Positions 35,201-47,613 of a stretch of 64,000 nt of DNA are shown in pieces (the first letter of the stretch is position 1; each line of letters opens with the position of its first letter). Made by a program: the position numbers and the translations under genes. The stretch is from Chamaecrista fasciculata (taxonomy: Eukaryota; Streptophyta; Magnoliopsida; Fabales; Fabaceae), in the NCBI GenBank assembly GCA_003254925.1, contig QANZ01046675.1, forward strand, positions 75,491 to 139,490, in the 5' to 3' direction. The notes below the pieces were generated by a model. That model was not told the origin of the DNA. It did not search any database and saw only the letters and a list, made by a program, of their open reading frames with translations.

Positions 35201-38200
35201 AACAAAGCACAAAGATAAAGACAACCTACAAAATGAATTTTTATTAGTGTGCAAAATGCAGGAGGCCTGAAAATATGTTACCATGTATTCCGTTCAAAGT
35301 GAGAGGAGCAAATGACTGGTTGTCAATCTTTTCTAAATCTGAAGCCGGCTTCTTGGATCTTCTCTTCATCAGAAAGAATGCTACAATTGCTCCAACAAAA
35401 AATATTGATATCATAATTCCAGCAATGCCACCACCTCCTATACCAGATTTTTTGCTTCCAGCACTAGTACTACCAGCATCAGAGGGGGTGGTTCTTTCAC
35501 TGCCACTAGATTTGTGATCTCGAGATTTTTTAGGCACCGGAGGTGTTCCAGGAGGAGGTGGTGGTGCAGATCCTGAGCTCCAAGCATTACCATTTCCCCT
35601 GTCATTAAGTTTGATAGGTTTTAAAATATTGTAGAAAAAACATGTTTCCAATCACAATTTCTGATGACAGCAATGCTTACTTTAGGTTTATATTTTTCAA
35701 CTGTTCTGGTATCCAGCCTGTAAAATGGTTGCCCTCCACATTTCTGAGAAGCACATAAGAAAATAAATACAACTGGTTTCAAGGAAATTCAATTGAAAGA
35801 TCAGGAAATGATATTCCCGTTCCAGCTATGTTATTTGATACAAAAGATACGCACAGAGTTTCAAGAGGAAGATTAGCAAGGACATCGATGGTGCCCGTAA
35901 ACTGGTTGTTTTGCAGGTACCTATACAAAAGTGGACAAGACAACACAATGCAATTAATACCATGTTAAAATAATAACACAAAGAAGCAATTTTAGACATT
36001 TACATGGTTTTGAGGCTTGTAAGTGAGGTGAAACTTTGAGGAAGGTCACCTGACAGAGCATTGAATGATAGATCCCTGAAAAAAGGAATAAGATTTATCA
36101 TCACTTCTCACTAGTTCCTCAAGCTTCACCAAAACCTAGTGTTTTTTTTAGCATCTATTATCCAGCTAAAACATATGCAATGAGAGATAATGCTGAAGGG
36201 TAAAGCCTATATCTTACAGAGAAAATGGAAAATGTCTTAAGCATTCAAGTGAAATTATTACTTTTAGGTACAAAATGGTAGTTGAACTCAAAATACAAAA
36301 CACATCCATGGAAGAATTATTTAAAAAAAAAAACACTTATACTTAACACGGTAGCAGCTATCCAAACAACTTTTAAAGTATTAAGGGACAAAAGAAATCT
36401 CACAATGTGGAAAGCGAAGAAAGTTTCTCAAAGTTGACACTCAGTACATCCTGGAGTTGATTGTGACCAAGATTCCTAGATTTGCATCAAAAGGGGAAAA
36501 AACTTCAGTTGCTGGAAAAGTGAGCTAATAAGGTAGGAGTAGGACTATGAGAAATGTAAAAGAGGAAATACGCACAGGTACGTCAGAGAAGTCATATCTG
36601 AAATAGAGTATACAACATCCCCAGTGAAGTTATTATTAGCAAGATTTCTGCAGCATATGAATAAGTATGTTTAAAATCACATAACCAGAACAAAAATAAA
36701 CGTAAGAGTAGGAATCACATGCATATAGAAACATACAATTGCGTCAAATTAGGAGGAAGTTGGTATGGTATAGTGCCTCCAAGATTATTGTTACTCATGT
36801 CCCTGCAAACCTAAGATGGTCACAACAAGCACAGGGATGCATAGAAAATTATATATTTGAATTTTGAGAGCATCATTCTTACAGGTTGGTCACAGATGTC
36901 AAACTTTGTAACTGGTAACCCAATGATCCAGTTAATGCCAGGCCAGGTAACTTACTGATAAGAAGTAATAAAAGATTAGGCATCAGAAATCAATACCAAT
37001 AGCATCAATGAACAGGTGAAATCAAGTCAAAGGGAGACTGAAACTTTACATCTCCGTGACTCGGTTGCCTACACAAGAAATGCCTTTCCAAGACTGTCCG
37101 CATGGATCATCACCATCTGCGGGCCAACCTAGCTGGGATGGTGAGTTCATAGTGCTAAACATAACCTTTAGAGCAGCAGCTACATCAAGCATTATTTCAA
37201 TATAAGATAGCCAACCCAAACATGTATAACAGAAGATCATATTGTAAATTCCTAAAGTGGATGCTATTTGTCCCACAATCTACTTTATAAATCACTACCG
37301 ACCAAAATGAATCTAATATGATTGCATCATTCCATAAAATGTCGATAAGCGTGAGTGATCAAATTAGTACCTGATACTCTGAATTGAAAATCAGAAAATT
37401 TTCACGGGAATCAAGGATTTTAGTACTGGTTAATTGGTTCTTTAAAGAGCAGGCAGAAATATAAAGCATTGAAGTGGACTATTGGTGCCAACCTTTCATG
37501 CAGAGTTTCTGGTTTTTTGTCTTTTAAAGCTTTAGTCAGCATAATACAATCAATATCAATTTTAACATCAAACCACAAACAGACAAATCTTGAATTTACC
37601 AGAAATAATAATCCAGTATCACAGAAAAAAAAATAGATGTAGACTTCCATTTATGGATCAGTAAAACAATTGGATAGGCCCACCTACGCATTGCAATATC
37701 TATTATATAACTTCATTGAATAACACGAACGAAAGTAAGCACACTCCATACTAAAGCCAGAAACTATATGACCAAAATTTTGCATATAGTTTTATGTCAT
37801 ACAAGAGGCCAAGACAATGAACCGACACAATATCGTGTAACATAGAGAGCATACAACTAGAGAAAACTCCTCTGTTTGTGGAAATCATTGTCATGCAAAG
37901 CAAGAGGTCCATCTCAATTCACAACAACACTAAGTCACTGTGATAATGACGGAACTAACTAACGTTTGCCACTCCTCAACAGATCAACAGAAAAACTAGT
38001 CACTACTCACTGACTCGGAAACCTAAAAACTCATGAAAAGTCGAGAAATGTCGGCCAGAGAGAAGAATCACCAGCACATGTAATACATTACATCCAAGTG
38101 CAAAGAAACACAGAGAAAAGGCAAGAAAAGAGTGAATCGATGGAAATAGTCACCATCGCTTGGATCGGTTAGACCACCATTGATGGTAACGGGCATGAAA

Positions 38201-38265
38201 CCTAGAATGCAGATGGTGATGATGAACACTAGCACCACTATCCTTCTTCGATATTGCTCCAACAT
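32257..38265 (-). CDS. SRF6: STRUBBELIG-family LRR receptor-like (pseudo)kinase, SRF6/SRF7 type
   Basis: Sixteen exons from the start down: 38154-38265, 37050-37179, 36883-36954, 36737-36802, 36576-36647, 36404-36475, 36004-36075, 35855-35920, 35681-35743, 35282-35598, 34452-34735, 34008-34279, 33629-33761, 33040-33176, 32553-32709, 32257-32403; 723 residues. Order: signal peptide (1-30), SUB domain with [18 protein letters not shown], about six LRRs each on its own 66-72-nt exon, Pro-rich stem ([10 protein letters not shown]), membrane helix near 300-319, then kinase. GEGSFG (426-431) and Lys447 (LAVKK) are kept, but the catalytic-loop HRD is HKN (545-547) and DFG is DSG (565-567), so catalysis is doubtful, as is known for this family. 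Likely a cell-surface scaffold in development or defence. SRF6 against SRF7 cannot be decided here; synteny favours SRF6 (AT1G53730). First ATG chosen at 38265. Confidence 0.92.
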
Positions 38266-38847
38266 CTCGCAATCTTGTTTGTTTCTGTGGAATGGAATCA
38301 ATCCCTAAACCACAAACAGAAGCTTCTTCTACCTCACAAAACCAAGAGAGTGAAGAAGAAGAAGAAGAAGAAGAAGAAGAAGGAGAAGGGCATTAAGCCC
38401 TTTAAGCAAAAAAGTGTTTACCTATTTGTTTTTGCTTTCCCCTAAAGAAGTTTGTTTTTATGGGTTTAGTGTTAGACAAATAGAGACATGGCCATCATCA
38501 AGTAAAGCTGGAAAGCACGAATGGCTAAAAGAATCCAAAGGAATTTTGTATTATTTACTTTACCCGGCCACAGTATATACTATATTATACTTTATACCAT
38601 ATACTATAAAATAAAATAATAATATTGTAATAATTTGTAATAATATTAGGAATGTATTAAATAAAAAGAAAAAGAAAAAAAGAAATGTGTGTGTGTGCAT
38701 TGAATGGGGGTGTCCCTTGAAGACATCGTTATCATTTCTGTTTTTGGACTTTCTGCTATGACTTCAGTAGCTATCACGGGGATGAAGGAAACGCATGTGA
38801 GTATTTCTTTTATTCTTTATACATTTCTTTATTTATTTGTTTGTTTT
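38266..38847. other. SRF6-like promoter and leader side
   Basis: Contains a GAA-repeat tract at about 38352-38382 close upstream of the kinase start (CT-rich on the coding strand, as many plant leaders are). No gene. Confidence 0.5.
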
Positions 38848-38856
38848 ATATTTATA

Positions 38857-39356
38857 GAGAAAACTTATTTTTTTTTTTCTTGGTAGTGTAAGAAAATATG
38901 AATTGATCTTTAAGAAAATACGAATCACTTCATGAATTTTACACTACCGTCAACTTTTTGTTTCCTGAATTGTAAAAAAATACGAACCAATCACTGAATT
39001 TTACACCATCGTCAACCTTTTAGTCCCTAAATTATAAAAAAATACAAATAAGTCCTTGAACTTTACATCAACGTCAACTTTTTGATCCTCAACTACAATG
39101 TAAAGATCCACAACGATTGACCAAAAGAATGATTGTGGAGTAAAATTTAAGGACTGATTCGTATTTTTCTACAATTTAGGGACCAAAAGGTTGACAGTAG
39201 TGTAAACTTAATGAACTGATTCGTATTTTTCTATAATTTAAATACCAAAAAGTTGACGATAGTGTAAAATTCAAGAATTGATTTATATTTTTCTATAATT
39301 CAGAAACTAAATCGTTGATTCAATAACAATTCAGGGATCAAAAAATAGATTTTCTC
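38857..39356. mobile_element. 500-bp fold-back MITE with exact 9-bp duplication
   Basis: Ends GAGAAAAC/GTTTTCTC-like in inverse and an interior of alternating ACACTA...GTCAACTTTTTG units that appear in both orientations. ATATTTATA is duplicated exactly at 38848-38856 and 39357-39365. Mutator type. Confidence 0.78.
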
Positions 39357-39365
39357 ATATTTATA

Positions 39366-41416
39366 ATATTATTTTTTTTTGTGAGAATATTTATAATATT
39401 ATTTATTCCATAGTATATGGTGATAGTAACAGTAAGGAAGAATGGGTATAGCGTATCGTACGTGGATTTCGTGGCGACAGGCTAGATTGCCGACGCTGTG
39501 TGAAACTGTAGAACCAAAATAGAAAGTTGAAGAAAATCTATCACTTTTATTTTTTTGTGGAAAGAAAATCTATCGCTTTATTTGCACGATGATATTTTTA
39601 AAATTTTAAAGTAATTTTTAATTTTATCTTCATTATTTATTTATTATTAATTTTATTCTTAAAATTTTATATTTTGATTAATTTTATTTTTTAATTTATT
39701 TTTTTCAAGTGAATTAAAGTCAAATTTTATATAGTTTTTAATTTAAGATAGGATTTAATTTTTTTTCATAATTTTTATATTATATGTCATAAGTAATATA
39801 GGGTTTGTCAATAATATATTAAATAAAGGTAATAAAAAAAGATAAAATTTATAAATAAAAAAAATTCCCAAAAATATATTATGAATTTTAGAATTTTCAA
39901 TTCTTTATTATTTAGACTATTGAAATTTATGTACAATTATTAATATATACAGAAACAAAAAGTACTGAATTTTGAAAATAAATTTTTTTTTTTATACCGA
40001 GATTACTAGAATTTTGAAGTACTGAATTAAAAGGTATTTTTATAATTAGTCCGCATCTAACACATCAAACTTAAACATGTGGCTACATATGTACAAGATT
40101 TATAGTCTTGGATTTCACGAAAGCACCAAAATCTTAAATCACAAGAGACATTAATATTTGTTACTTACTTCTCTAACTCTTTCACTAGCTAGCTAGTCAA
40201 ATAACTAAACACCCAAATTCAATTAAAAAAAAAATCCACATAGCGAGTGCCACATTATGTAACATATCGTACATATGTTATTTATATTCACTCAGACTCA
40301 CTAGATGTGTGATAAAACATTTGAGTAATATATAGGTAAGTATGATTAAAATAGTTATGTTTAGATTAAAAAAAAAAAGAATAGATTTGGGTATGGAAAT
40401 TCATTCATTTACATCCAGCAATGAAGTAAAAGATGCATCCTACTACCAACAATGTTTTATTGCACTGGCTGCACTTTAAGTGATGAGAAGATCAAGTTTA
40501 ATTTTTAGATCGATATTATTTTGAGGAGTTTTAACTATTCGCTTTCGATTCGAATCAGATTAATTTTATCTAGACTATTATACATAAAAAAGTTATCATT
40601 TAATAAAAAAAATGTATCCTACTTGTAATAGCATATATTTATTTTTTGTCTATAAAAATAAAATTTTATTTTAAAATTATATATATAGATAAATTATAGA
40701 ATTATAATTTGACCACAAAAATTATAGAATGGTAATGATAAAATTTTACATGTTTCATATATATTTGAATAATTTAGGATACATTTATATTTTTTTATTT
40801 TTTTATTTTAGTGATTTTAGATGGAAAAAAGTTATATCAATAAAATTTATTATTATTATTTTTTTGTATTTAGAAACGAGTATGAATATTAAAGTTAAAC
40901 TATTCATCAACATAAAAATAGAGATTAATTTCGATACTCTCTCAAATCCATATATCAAAGAAACGCTAAATTAAGATTTAAGAGAAAAAAAACATATCAC
41001 ATCTCTCATACTCTACCTCTCAATGTGATCATTTTAAATTCAATTCTTTCAATAGTGCTGTCTCAAATAGAATCTTTGAAATTCTTTAAAATTTGACTAT
41101 AATGACTTAAACCTACTTTTCACGCTTTTCCCCTTTAATAATCAACTCTATTTTACACAAGTTCTTGTACGCCTATGAACATGGGAGCCACATCCACCAC
41201 CATCATCACACTCAAGACTTTTTGCCATATTCTCCCAAGTCCCAAGTGTGTATTAGTAAAAGAAAAATTGGAGAGTTAATTTGAAAAATTGTTATTTTTT
41301 ATCTTCAAATTATCTCAAAACTTATAATAAGTTAAGTATTTTTAATAATTAATCTCAAAATACAATTTAGTAATAGAAAATATTAAAACTTTTAGTGAAC
41401 TCTAGCTATTGAGATT
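39366..41416. other. AT-rich intergenic, no gene seen
   Basis: Very AT-rich (long A and T runs). Frames such as 40729-40974 are Ile/Phe/Lys-rich translations of this composition and show no domain. Confidence 0.6.
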
Positions 41417-41741
41417 GTAGAGTTTAGGAACCCTTACGACACAAAAGAAACCCAAAAACGCAGGTTTCTTGGATTGGGCAGCAAGAGCACAAAAACAAAA
41501 AATTTAGGGAAGAGATGAGAGAAAGTGAGGGGAATAATTTAGGCACTTTTATTCCACCTTTAAACTGAATGATACAATTTGTGTGTATGCCTAGAGGGCA
41601 TAATGCAAGGTATTTATAACTCATACATTTGGAACAACTTCAACTAACTAACAGAAAATTACATAAGCTATATTAAACAATAAATGTAACAAAACAGAAA
41701 TAACTGCCTAACAGAATAACCACAAAACTGAAAATGTAACA
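41417..41741 (-). mobile_element. Possible copia-type LTR fossil (solo or partial)
   Basis: Read on the minus strand it begins TGTTACATTTTC, has a TATAAATA box followed about 70 bases later by AATAAAA, then a CT-rich stretch, and could end CTCTACA. That order is that of a short copia LTR. No internal retroelement region is next to it and no matching 5-bp duplication is seen. Old and incomplete. Confidence 0.35.
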
Positions 41742-41748
41742 GAATTGG

Positions 41749-42373
41749 TAGGGGTGTTCGTTGGGCGGTTTTGAACCAAATTTTTAACCGAACCGCTCAC
41801 ATCGGTTTGAAGTAATTCTTAACCAAGCGGTTAAAAATAATTTGTTTAACCAAACCAAATCAAACCAATAAATAGGCGGTTTGGGCGGTCGGTTTGAGCG
41901 GTTAACAAGTTTATTAGTTGTTTTTTATTAATTAATTATAAAATTAGAGAGAAAAATTAGTGTTTTGGAGTAATAAATCTAATTTATAGAATATATAAAA
42001 AAATGACAAATGAGATTAGAGATTTGAGATAATAAAATAGTATAGCGAAGAATAGTTGTTAATTGTTGTCTAAGATAAAACAAATTTTATGATTCAATAA
42101 GATAACATACTAAAAAAAATTAATAAAATCAAATGATGATAAAAAATTAATATTTTTTTTTTATGAAATGTAATCGCATATAACACAATATAAGTAAAAA
42201 TAACTATATATAAATACTAGCGGTCGGTTTGGTTAATTGTATGTCTAAATTGTTAACCGAACCAAACTATCCATTTTCTATGCATTTTTAACCAAACCAA
42301 AACGCTCAATTGATCGGTTTAGTTCGGTTTTGCTTCGGTTTGGTTTGGTTTGGTTCGGTTTTGAACACCCCTA
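41749..42373. mobile_element. hAT-type MITE with exact 8-bp duplication
   Basis: Ends TAGGGGTGTTC and GAACACCCCTA, with GGTTTGG/CCAAACC-rich subterminal regions. The duplication AGAATTGG at 41741-41748 and 42374-42381 is exact. 8 bp and the TAGGGGTGTTC end fit hAT. No coding capacity. Confidence 0.82.
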
Positions 42374-42591
42374 AGAATTGGTACCAAATTATAACAGAGA
42401 TGTTAAATTTAGATCAAAACCTTATTTTGGTCCTTAATATTTACCTCAAATTATATTTTGATCTCTAATATTTTTTTGTTCCATTTTAGTCTTTGATATT
42501 TTTCAACAGTTTCATCTTGATCATTAACTACTGAATATGGTCATATCTCTCTCATTTCAAGTCTTAATGCGACGAATTAAGGTTGCAGGTT

Positions 42592-43240
42592 GTAGGGTTG
42601 TTCAGATCCAATCCGATCCAAACTCAACCAAACCAATCCAATCCAAACCGACCAAAACCGATCAAAACCGATTACATAATCGGTTGAATTGGATACAAAA
42701 TGATGAAAACCGATTGGTTCGATTTGGATGAATTTGAAAACAAAAAACCGACCGAACCAAACCGAATCATATTACTATTTTAATTAAATATTATATATAT
42801 ATAATAAAAAACATATTTTCCTACCTCTAAATGCCTAACCCTAATGATCTCATTCATTTCCCTCTCTTTGTAGCCTGCAAATCTGTCGTCATTCACCATA
42901 AAATTAGGCATTGTATGTTTTGTATTTTTTTTTATGGTGAATACAAAACATACAATTTAGTGGTGAATGACGAAAAAAAAAATATTACTATTTTAAGGAT
43001 TTAGTATATATAATTTGGATTATATTTACTTGCATATATTTAGAGTTTGACATATTTAGTGGATTCCATCATCCTTCAATTGCTTTTAATTTTTCTGAAT
43101 TTTTATTATTTTTTTATATTTTAAAATTTTATCTTAATAATTAACAAAGAAAACCGATTAACCGAACCAATCCAAACCGATTGAAGTCGGTTTGGATTGG
43201 TTCGGTTGGTCTAAAATAATTGGATTGATTGGATGACTTT
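42592..43240. mobile_element. hAT-like element, right end not resolved
   Basis: Left end TAGGGTTGTTCAGATCC is of the same style as the hAT MITE at 41749, with CCAATCC/AACCGA-rich subterminal DNA and the inverse GGTTTGGATTGGTTCGG near the right. The right terminus does not mirror the left and may be cut off by the repeat that follows. Confidence 0.5.
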
Positions 43241-43362
43241 GGTTGNTTTAATTCAAATATTCATAATTAGGTTACAAAATACAATTATAACATTAATATA
43301 TTAATACAATTTTCATAAATTAACATGAATTAATATAGAGATAATCAATTTTCATAATGTTC

Positions 43363-43632
43363 AACAATATAATATCATCAAGTGACATTTTATGATCACT
43401 TTCTCTATCAAATTTTGGTTCATAATCAACATTCTCTAATATTTGACCCATAATTATAAAAAAAGACCAAAAAAAAAATAATAATAAACCAGGACCGGTT
43501 CAACTAGTTTGCCTTCGGTTCATGCTGGTTCAGCCCGGTTCTCTGCCTGGCCGGTTATTAAAACGACTCGGACCGGCCTAATGGCCGGTTCCCGGTTCAA
43601 CCGGCTGGTCCGATCCGGTTTTAATAACTATG
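43363..43632. repeat. Dispersed CCGG-rich repeat, copy B
   Basis: Near-identical to 1-275: same AT-rich first half, A-tract, then AACCGG palindromes ending TTTTAATAACTATGG. Differences are mainly tract length and a few substitutions and small indels in the GC-rich half. It may begin earlier (about 43247). Confidence 0.75.
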
Positions 43633-44127
43633 GGTCAAATAGTACTTCAAAATTTGGTGTCGGTGTTTTGACCAAATCCACTTTTAGAGTATTATCTGAC
43701 CTCATTTGCGAATGTTTCCAATTAGATAGAAAAAAACTCATCAAGAGTAACTTATAGTATTGATGTCGTTGCATTCAGACTTAAAATGAAATAGATATGA
43801 TTATTTTCAGTAGTTAGAGATTTACCGTTCAACATATTAGAAAAAATTAGAGACCAAAACGAAACTGTTGAGAAAAATTAAAGACCGAAATAGAACAAAA
43901 AAAATTTAGGAACCAAAATGGAATTTAGAGTAAATATTAGGAAATAAAATAGGATTTTGACCTTAAATATATACCTGTTAAAAGATTTATCAAAAGATAT
44001 ATTTTGAACAATTATTAAAATATAAAGAAAAATAAAATACAAACTTTACACAAGTTCACCAATCATGCACACACTTAAAAAGAATCTTATCATTTTTCCA
44101 AAATTATAATAAATGATACTTTAATTT

Positions 44128-44445
44128 AGGCAAAATCACCTATTTCGTCCCCAATCTTTTACATTTTCGTCAATTTTGTCCTTTGCTCTTACTTTAGCCA
44201 AATATTAACGACAGAATCTATGTAGCTAACAATATATAATGCAAAATCGGTAGAAAAAGAAACTCAAATCCCAACTCAGATTGAAAAACAGGATGCAGTC
44301 TGTCATTAATTTATTAAAAGAAGTTAGTCAAAAGATAAAATTGAAAAAATTGTGAAAGATTGGGGATGAAATTGACAGTAAAAAAAGATTGGGGATGAAA
44401 TTGACAGCAGGTGTAAAGTTTGGGGACGAAATTAGTACTTTTGCC
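44128..44445. mobile_element. MITE of the TTTCGTCCCC family, exact 9-bp duplication
   Basis: Ends AGGCAAAATCACC and the inverse; arms with TTCGTCCCCAATCTTTTACA. CTTTAATTT is duplicated exactly (44119-44127, 44446-44454). Same family as 55361-55739. Confidence 0.8.
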
Positions 44446-44454
44446 CTTTAATTT

Positions 44455-45591
44455 AAAAGCTTTGAATTTCTTATGTTCAAGTTTTTTTATAGTTAAATTG
44501 AATATTAAAGTTTTTATTTCATTATATTTTAAAAAGACAAAAATCATTGAAGAACCCTACTCTTATATCCACGGGCCCATCTTATCGCATCTCATATTAT
44601 GTGCTTCTACTTTTAAAGTATTATTATCAACTATCATTGTCAATTATCATCATCATTTGATTATCAATAACCTATATAGTACTCAATCACATAATTCAGA
44701 TGCTTATGATTTTTCTTGGTTGGTAGACACTACTATATATAGATAGGCTTATTTATCAGTAATTAAAGTCGTACTCATCAAATTCCTTATAATTAAATTA
44801 TTTGAAGTACTTATTCACCAAAAGACTTGTCCTATGTCAAGAGACATGTGGAATGATGATCGGCTTTAATTGAGAAAAGTTAGGTTCTTTGTTCTTCGGT
44901 CTTCAATTTTTATTTTTGAAATAATTACTTGGAATTGACACTACAAAGTATTTCTTTTTTAGTAGGTGTATTTTTTTAGTTATTTGTTTCTTTTATTCAA
45001 GATTAATGCCCGGTAAATTAAATAGCCCACTTAATATATAGTTAAATTATATATCTCCACTTAATATGATTATCAGTCTCTATATAAAAAAGTATTTTTA
45101 TGTTTTGCTATAAACTAATTTGGTTCGGCACTTATAGTTTTAAATGCATTATTTCAAGTATGGTATTTTTTAAATTTAACTTTTAACTGAAATAGTCATC
45201 TAAGTTGTTACCCCAAAAAAAATAAGTCATCTAAGAATTCTTCACAACCATTGTCACTTCATATTCCTTTCTACTTTGTTCATTTGACCATTATGCTTAA
45301 ATAATTTACATCGTTAGCCAATTAAATCTTTACATAGATATTAAATTGATAAATTAATAAACTAAATAAATATATGAGTGCATTATTAAAAGTAAAAAAA
45401 AAAACTTAGCTTTTTGATACACTTATATATTCTTTTATGATTATATTTTATTTACTTTTCTTTGAAGGTCTTTTTTCTTGCATTATTAATGATTTGGATA
45501 TAATGGAAGCCACGCTTGTCATTTTTCATGCAGATAATAAGCAAGTTGTTCATCTGCCTTAAGTATTTCCACTTAATTTATAGTGTTTAAT
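44455..45591. other. Intergenic, no gene seen
   Basis: AT-rich, with frames (44420-44746) that start inside the neighbouring MITE and match no family. Confidence 0.5.
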
Positions 45592-46145
45592 TGGCCAAAG
45601 TCCTATATTGATCCCTCAGTTATTTTTCGTTCCATATTGGTCCCTCAGTTTTCCAAAACTTTGCACAGTTGGTCCCTCAAACGTTTTTCATCCATTCTTC
45701 TGTTAAAAAAAAAGACAAAATTAATTTTTTTAACTCCTAAAAGCTTTAATTTTTGCATTAAGAATTTTTTTCTTTATAATAGAACCAAAATGAAAGAAAG
45801 AAGAAATAATTGAGGCTTTTAGTTTATTTCACCCCAAAAAAAACCTCAATCTCTCTCTCTCTACTGTAACAACGAAGGCAGAAAACCTCTGCCCAGTGCG
45901 ACTCCAGTGAGACCCTCAATGGCCAAAGCGCCAAGTGCTCCCAGCATTGCCGACCTTCCAAATATTATCTAGGGACTAAAATAAAAATTTAAAAAAATTT
46001 TGGTGTCAATATGTAATTTTTGCAAAATTTGTTATGGTTAAAATTACAAAATAGCTCCAAAGGGTACCAAAGTGTTAATGGAGAATACTACAAGGTACCA
46101 AAGTGTCATTTTTTAGACCACAGGGTATCAAAATGTAATTTACCT
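45592..46145. repeat. Partial copies of two fold-back families
   Basis: 45592-45700 matches one arm of the 22110-22510 element (GCCAAAGTCCTATATTG, TTCGTTCCATATTGGTCCCT). 46065-46145 holds three GGTACC/GGTATC-type units like those at 9600-10038 and ends in TAATTTACC. Both look like truncated or eroded elements. Confidence 0.55.
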
Positions 46146-46208
46146 TAAAATTTTATTTTATTAGAGAAGTTCAACAATCCATTGATGTCATCAACTTAAT
46201 TGATTATA

Positions 46209-46391
46209 GGTCAAAGTCCTATTTTGGTCCTTCAAGTTTGTTCAAAGTTCTGTTTTGGTCCCTCAAATTTTCAAAAAGTTCCACCATTAGTTCTCCTCCA
46301 ATTTCCATCTTGAGGGACCAAAACGAAAAAAACTTGAAGAACCACAACAAAACTTTGATTAAATTTGAGGGACCAAAATAAGACTTTGGCC
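46209..46391. mobile_element. Short fold-back MITE
   Basis: GGTCAAAGTCCTATTTTGGT at left pairs with the right end. Flanks TTGATTATA (46200-46208) and TTAGTTATA (46392-46400) agree at seven of nine bases, an eroded 9-bp duplication. Confidence 0.65.
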
Positions 46392-46400
46392 TTAGTTATA

Positions 46401-47613
46401 TATATGGGAAGACCAAATCTTCAACACTCCTCTTTGGCATTTCAGTTTTTGAATCTAAAAAGCAAATCTTGAATAATCTGTTCGCATTATTTTCTCAATT
46501 TGAATATAGTGTTTTTTTTTTTTTTAGTCTAAGCCAGGGTATTTAGCAGTGACTAATTACTTAATGATAAACAATTGACTATATAATTCTTTTCATACCT
46601 AAAAATGACATTTGAACTTTTACTACTTGATTAAAGGACCAAACGATGAATCACTAAGACACACTCATGTGGTTTCAATTTAGTATTTTTAATTTGAAAT
46701 AAGTTGTAACCGAAAGATTTGGCATTTTAGTCTTTGTTTTTTGTACAAAAAAGTTTAAGTCAGGGTAAGCATTGGTAACCCACTAAAGTCAGAGAATACC
46801 TTCCGACCTTTTTGAAGATTTACGAAAGGAATTTTACATATCACTCTCATTCATCATCAAAAGATTCAATCTCTCAGCCTTGTGGGCTAAAAGCCTGAAC
46901 CTTAGTTAACATTACTTTCTCAACTTGAAATACATAAGAAATGGTTAAGGTGGTTGGTTGATGGCCAATTATATTATGGGTTCTCTCTATCACAATTTAT
47001 CAATATTCTGAAACTGCGAGCTTGTTAATTAATTAATGATCAAATTTTCCAAATGCTTCAGTAGGCTACATTAATTAGTAAAACTTCATCTGAGAAATGT
47101 AAACTATATATGTAGAAAGTTGAATAAATCCAATATAAACTTTTTCTGAATTTTAATTAATTAATTGAGTGAACTTTTTAATTAACCTTGCAATTGTGTG
47201 AATTTCTATATGCACAGATGAGTCTTGAGAGATAGCTTTCAATATGGTAACATAATGAAACTTAAAAGTTAAATATATGTTATATATGAACTAAAATGTT
47301 CTCAAATTAAGTACATGCAAAGTGGAAAAAGCCAAACATATAATTCTAAATATTCTCTCAAATATATAATACATAAACAATGATAACATCATCCACACCA
47401 GTATTTAATTTCTCTCAAATCACAAAGAGACACACACATCTAACATATATATGTCTCTTCATGATTGATTTAATCTATTTATTCTTCATAAACCAAACCT
47501 ACATAAGAATCTCTCCTGGTATACATTATCTAAAACAACATATATAAAAACCCAGAAGCCAAACTCCATAGAGTAGTGATGAATGATGATGATGCAAGTG
47601 AAACAGAGTAGAT
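46401..47613. other. Intergenic, no gene seen
   Basis: AT-rich DNA plus the 3' flank of the small secreted-protein gene at the right end (minus strand). No coding signal. Confidence 0.5.

Larger units (their letters stand above)
42412..43962. mobile_element. Fold-back MITE with two or more elements nested inside
   Basis: Outer arms (42412-42590; 43745-43962) are inverted copies starting GATCAAAACCTTATTTTGG and ending in the inverse. TTAAATTTA (42403-42411) and TTAAATATA (43963-43971) form a 9-bp near-duplication. The middle is occupied by a second hAT-like element and by CCGG repeat copy B. Confidence 0.7.

Noticed and set aside
38266-38301. Twelve-codon extension of the receptor kinase
   Set aside because: The first codon is TTG; the first real ATG is at 38265 and starts a good signal peptide.
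44420-44746. 108-residue frame
   Set aside because: Begins inside a MITE arm; no family resemblance.
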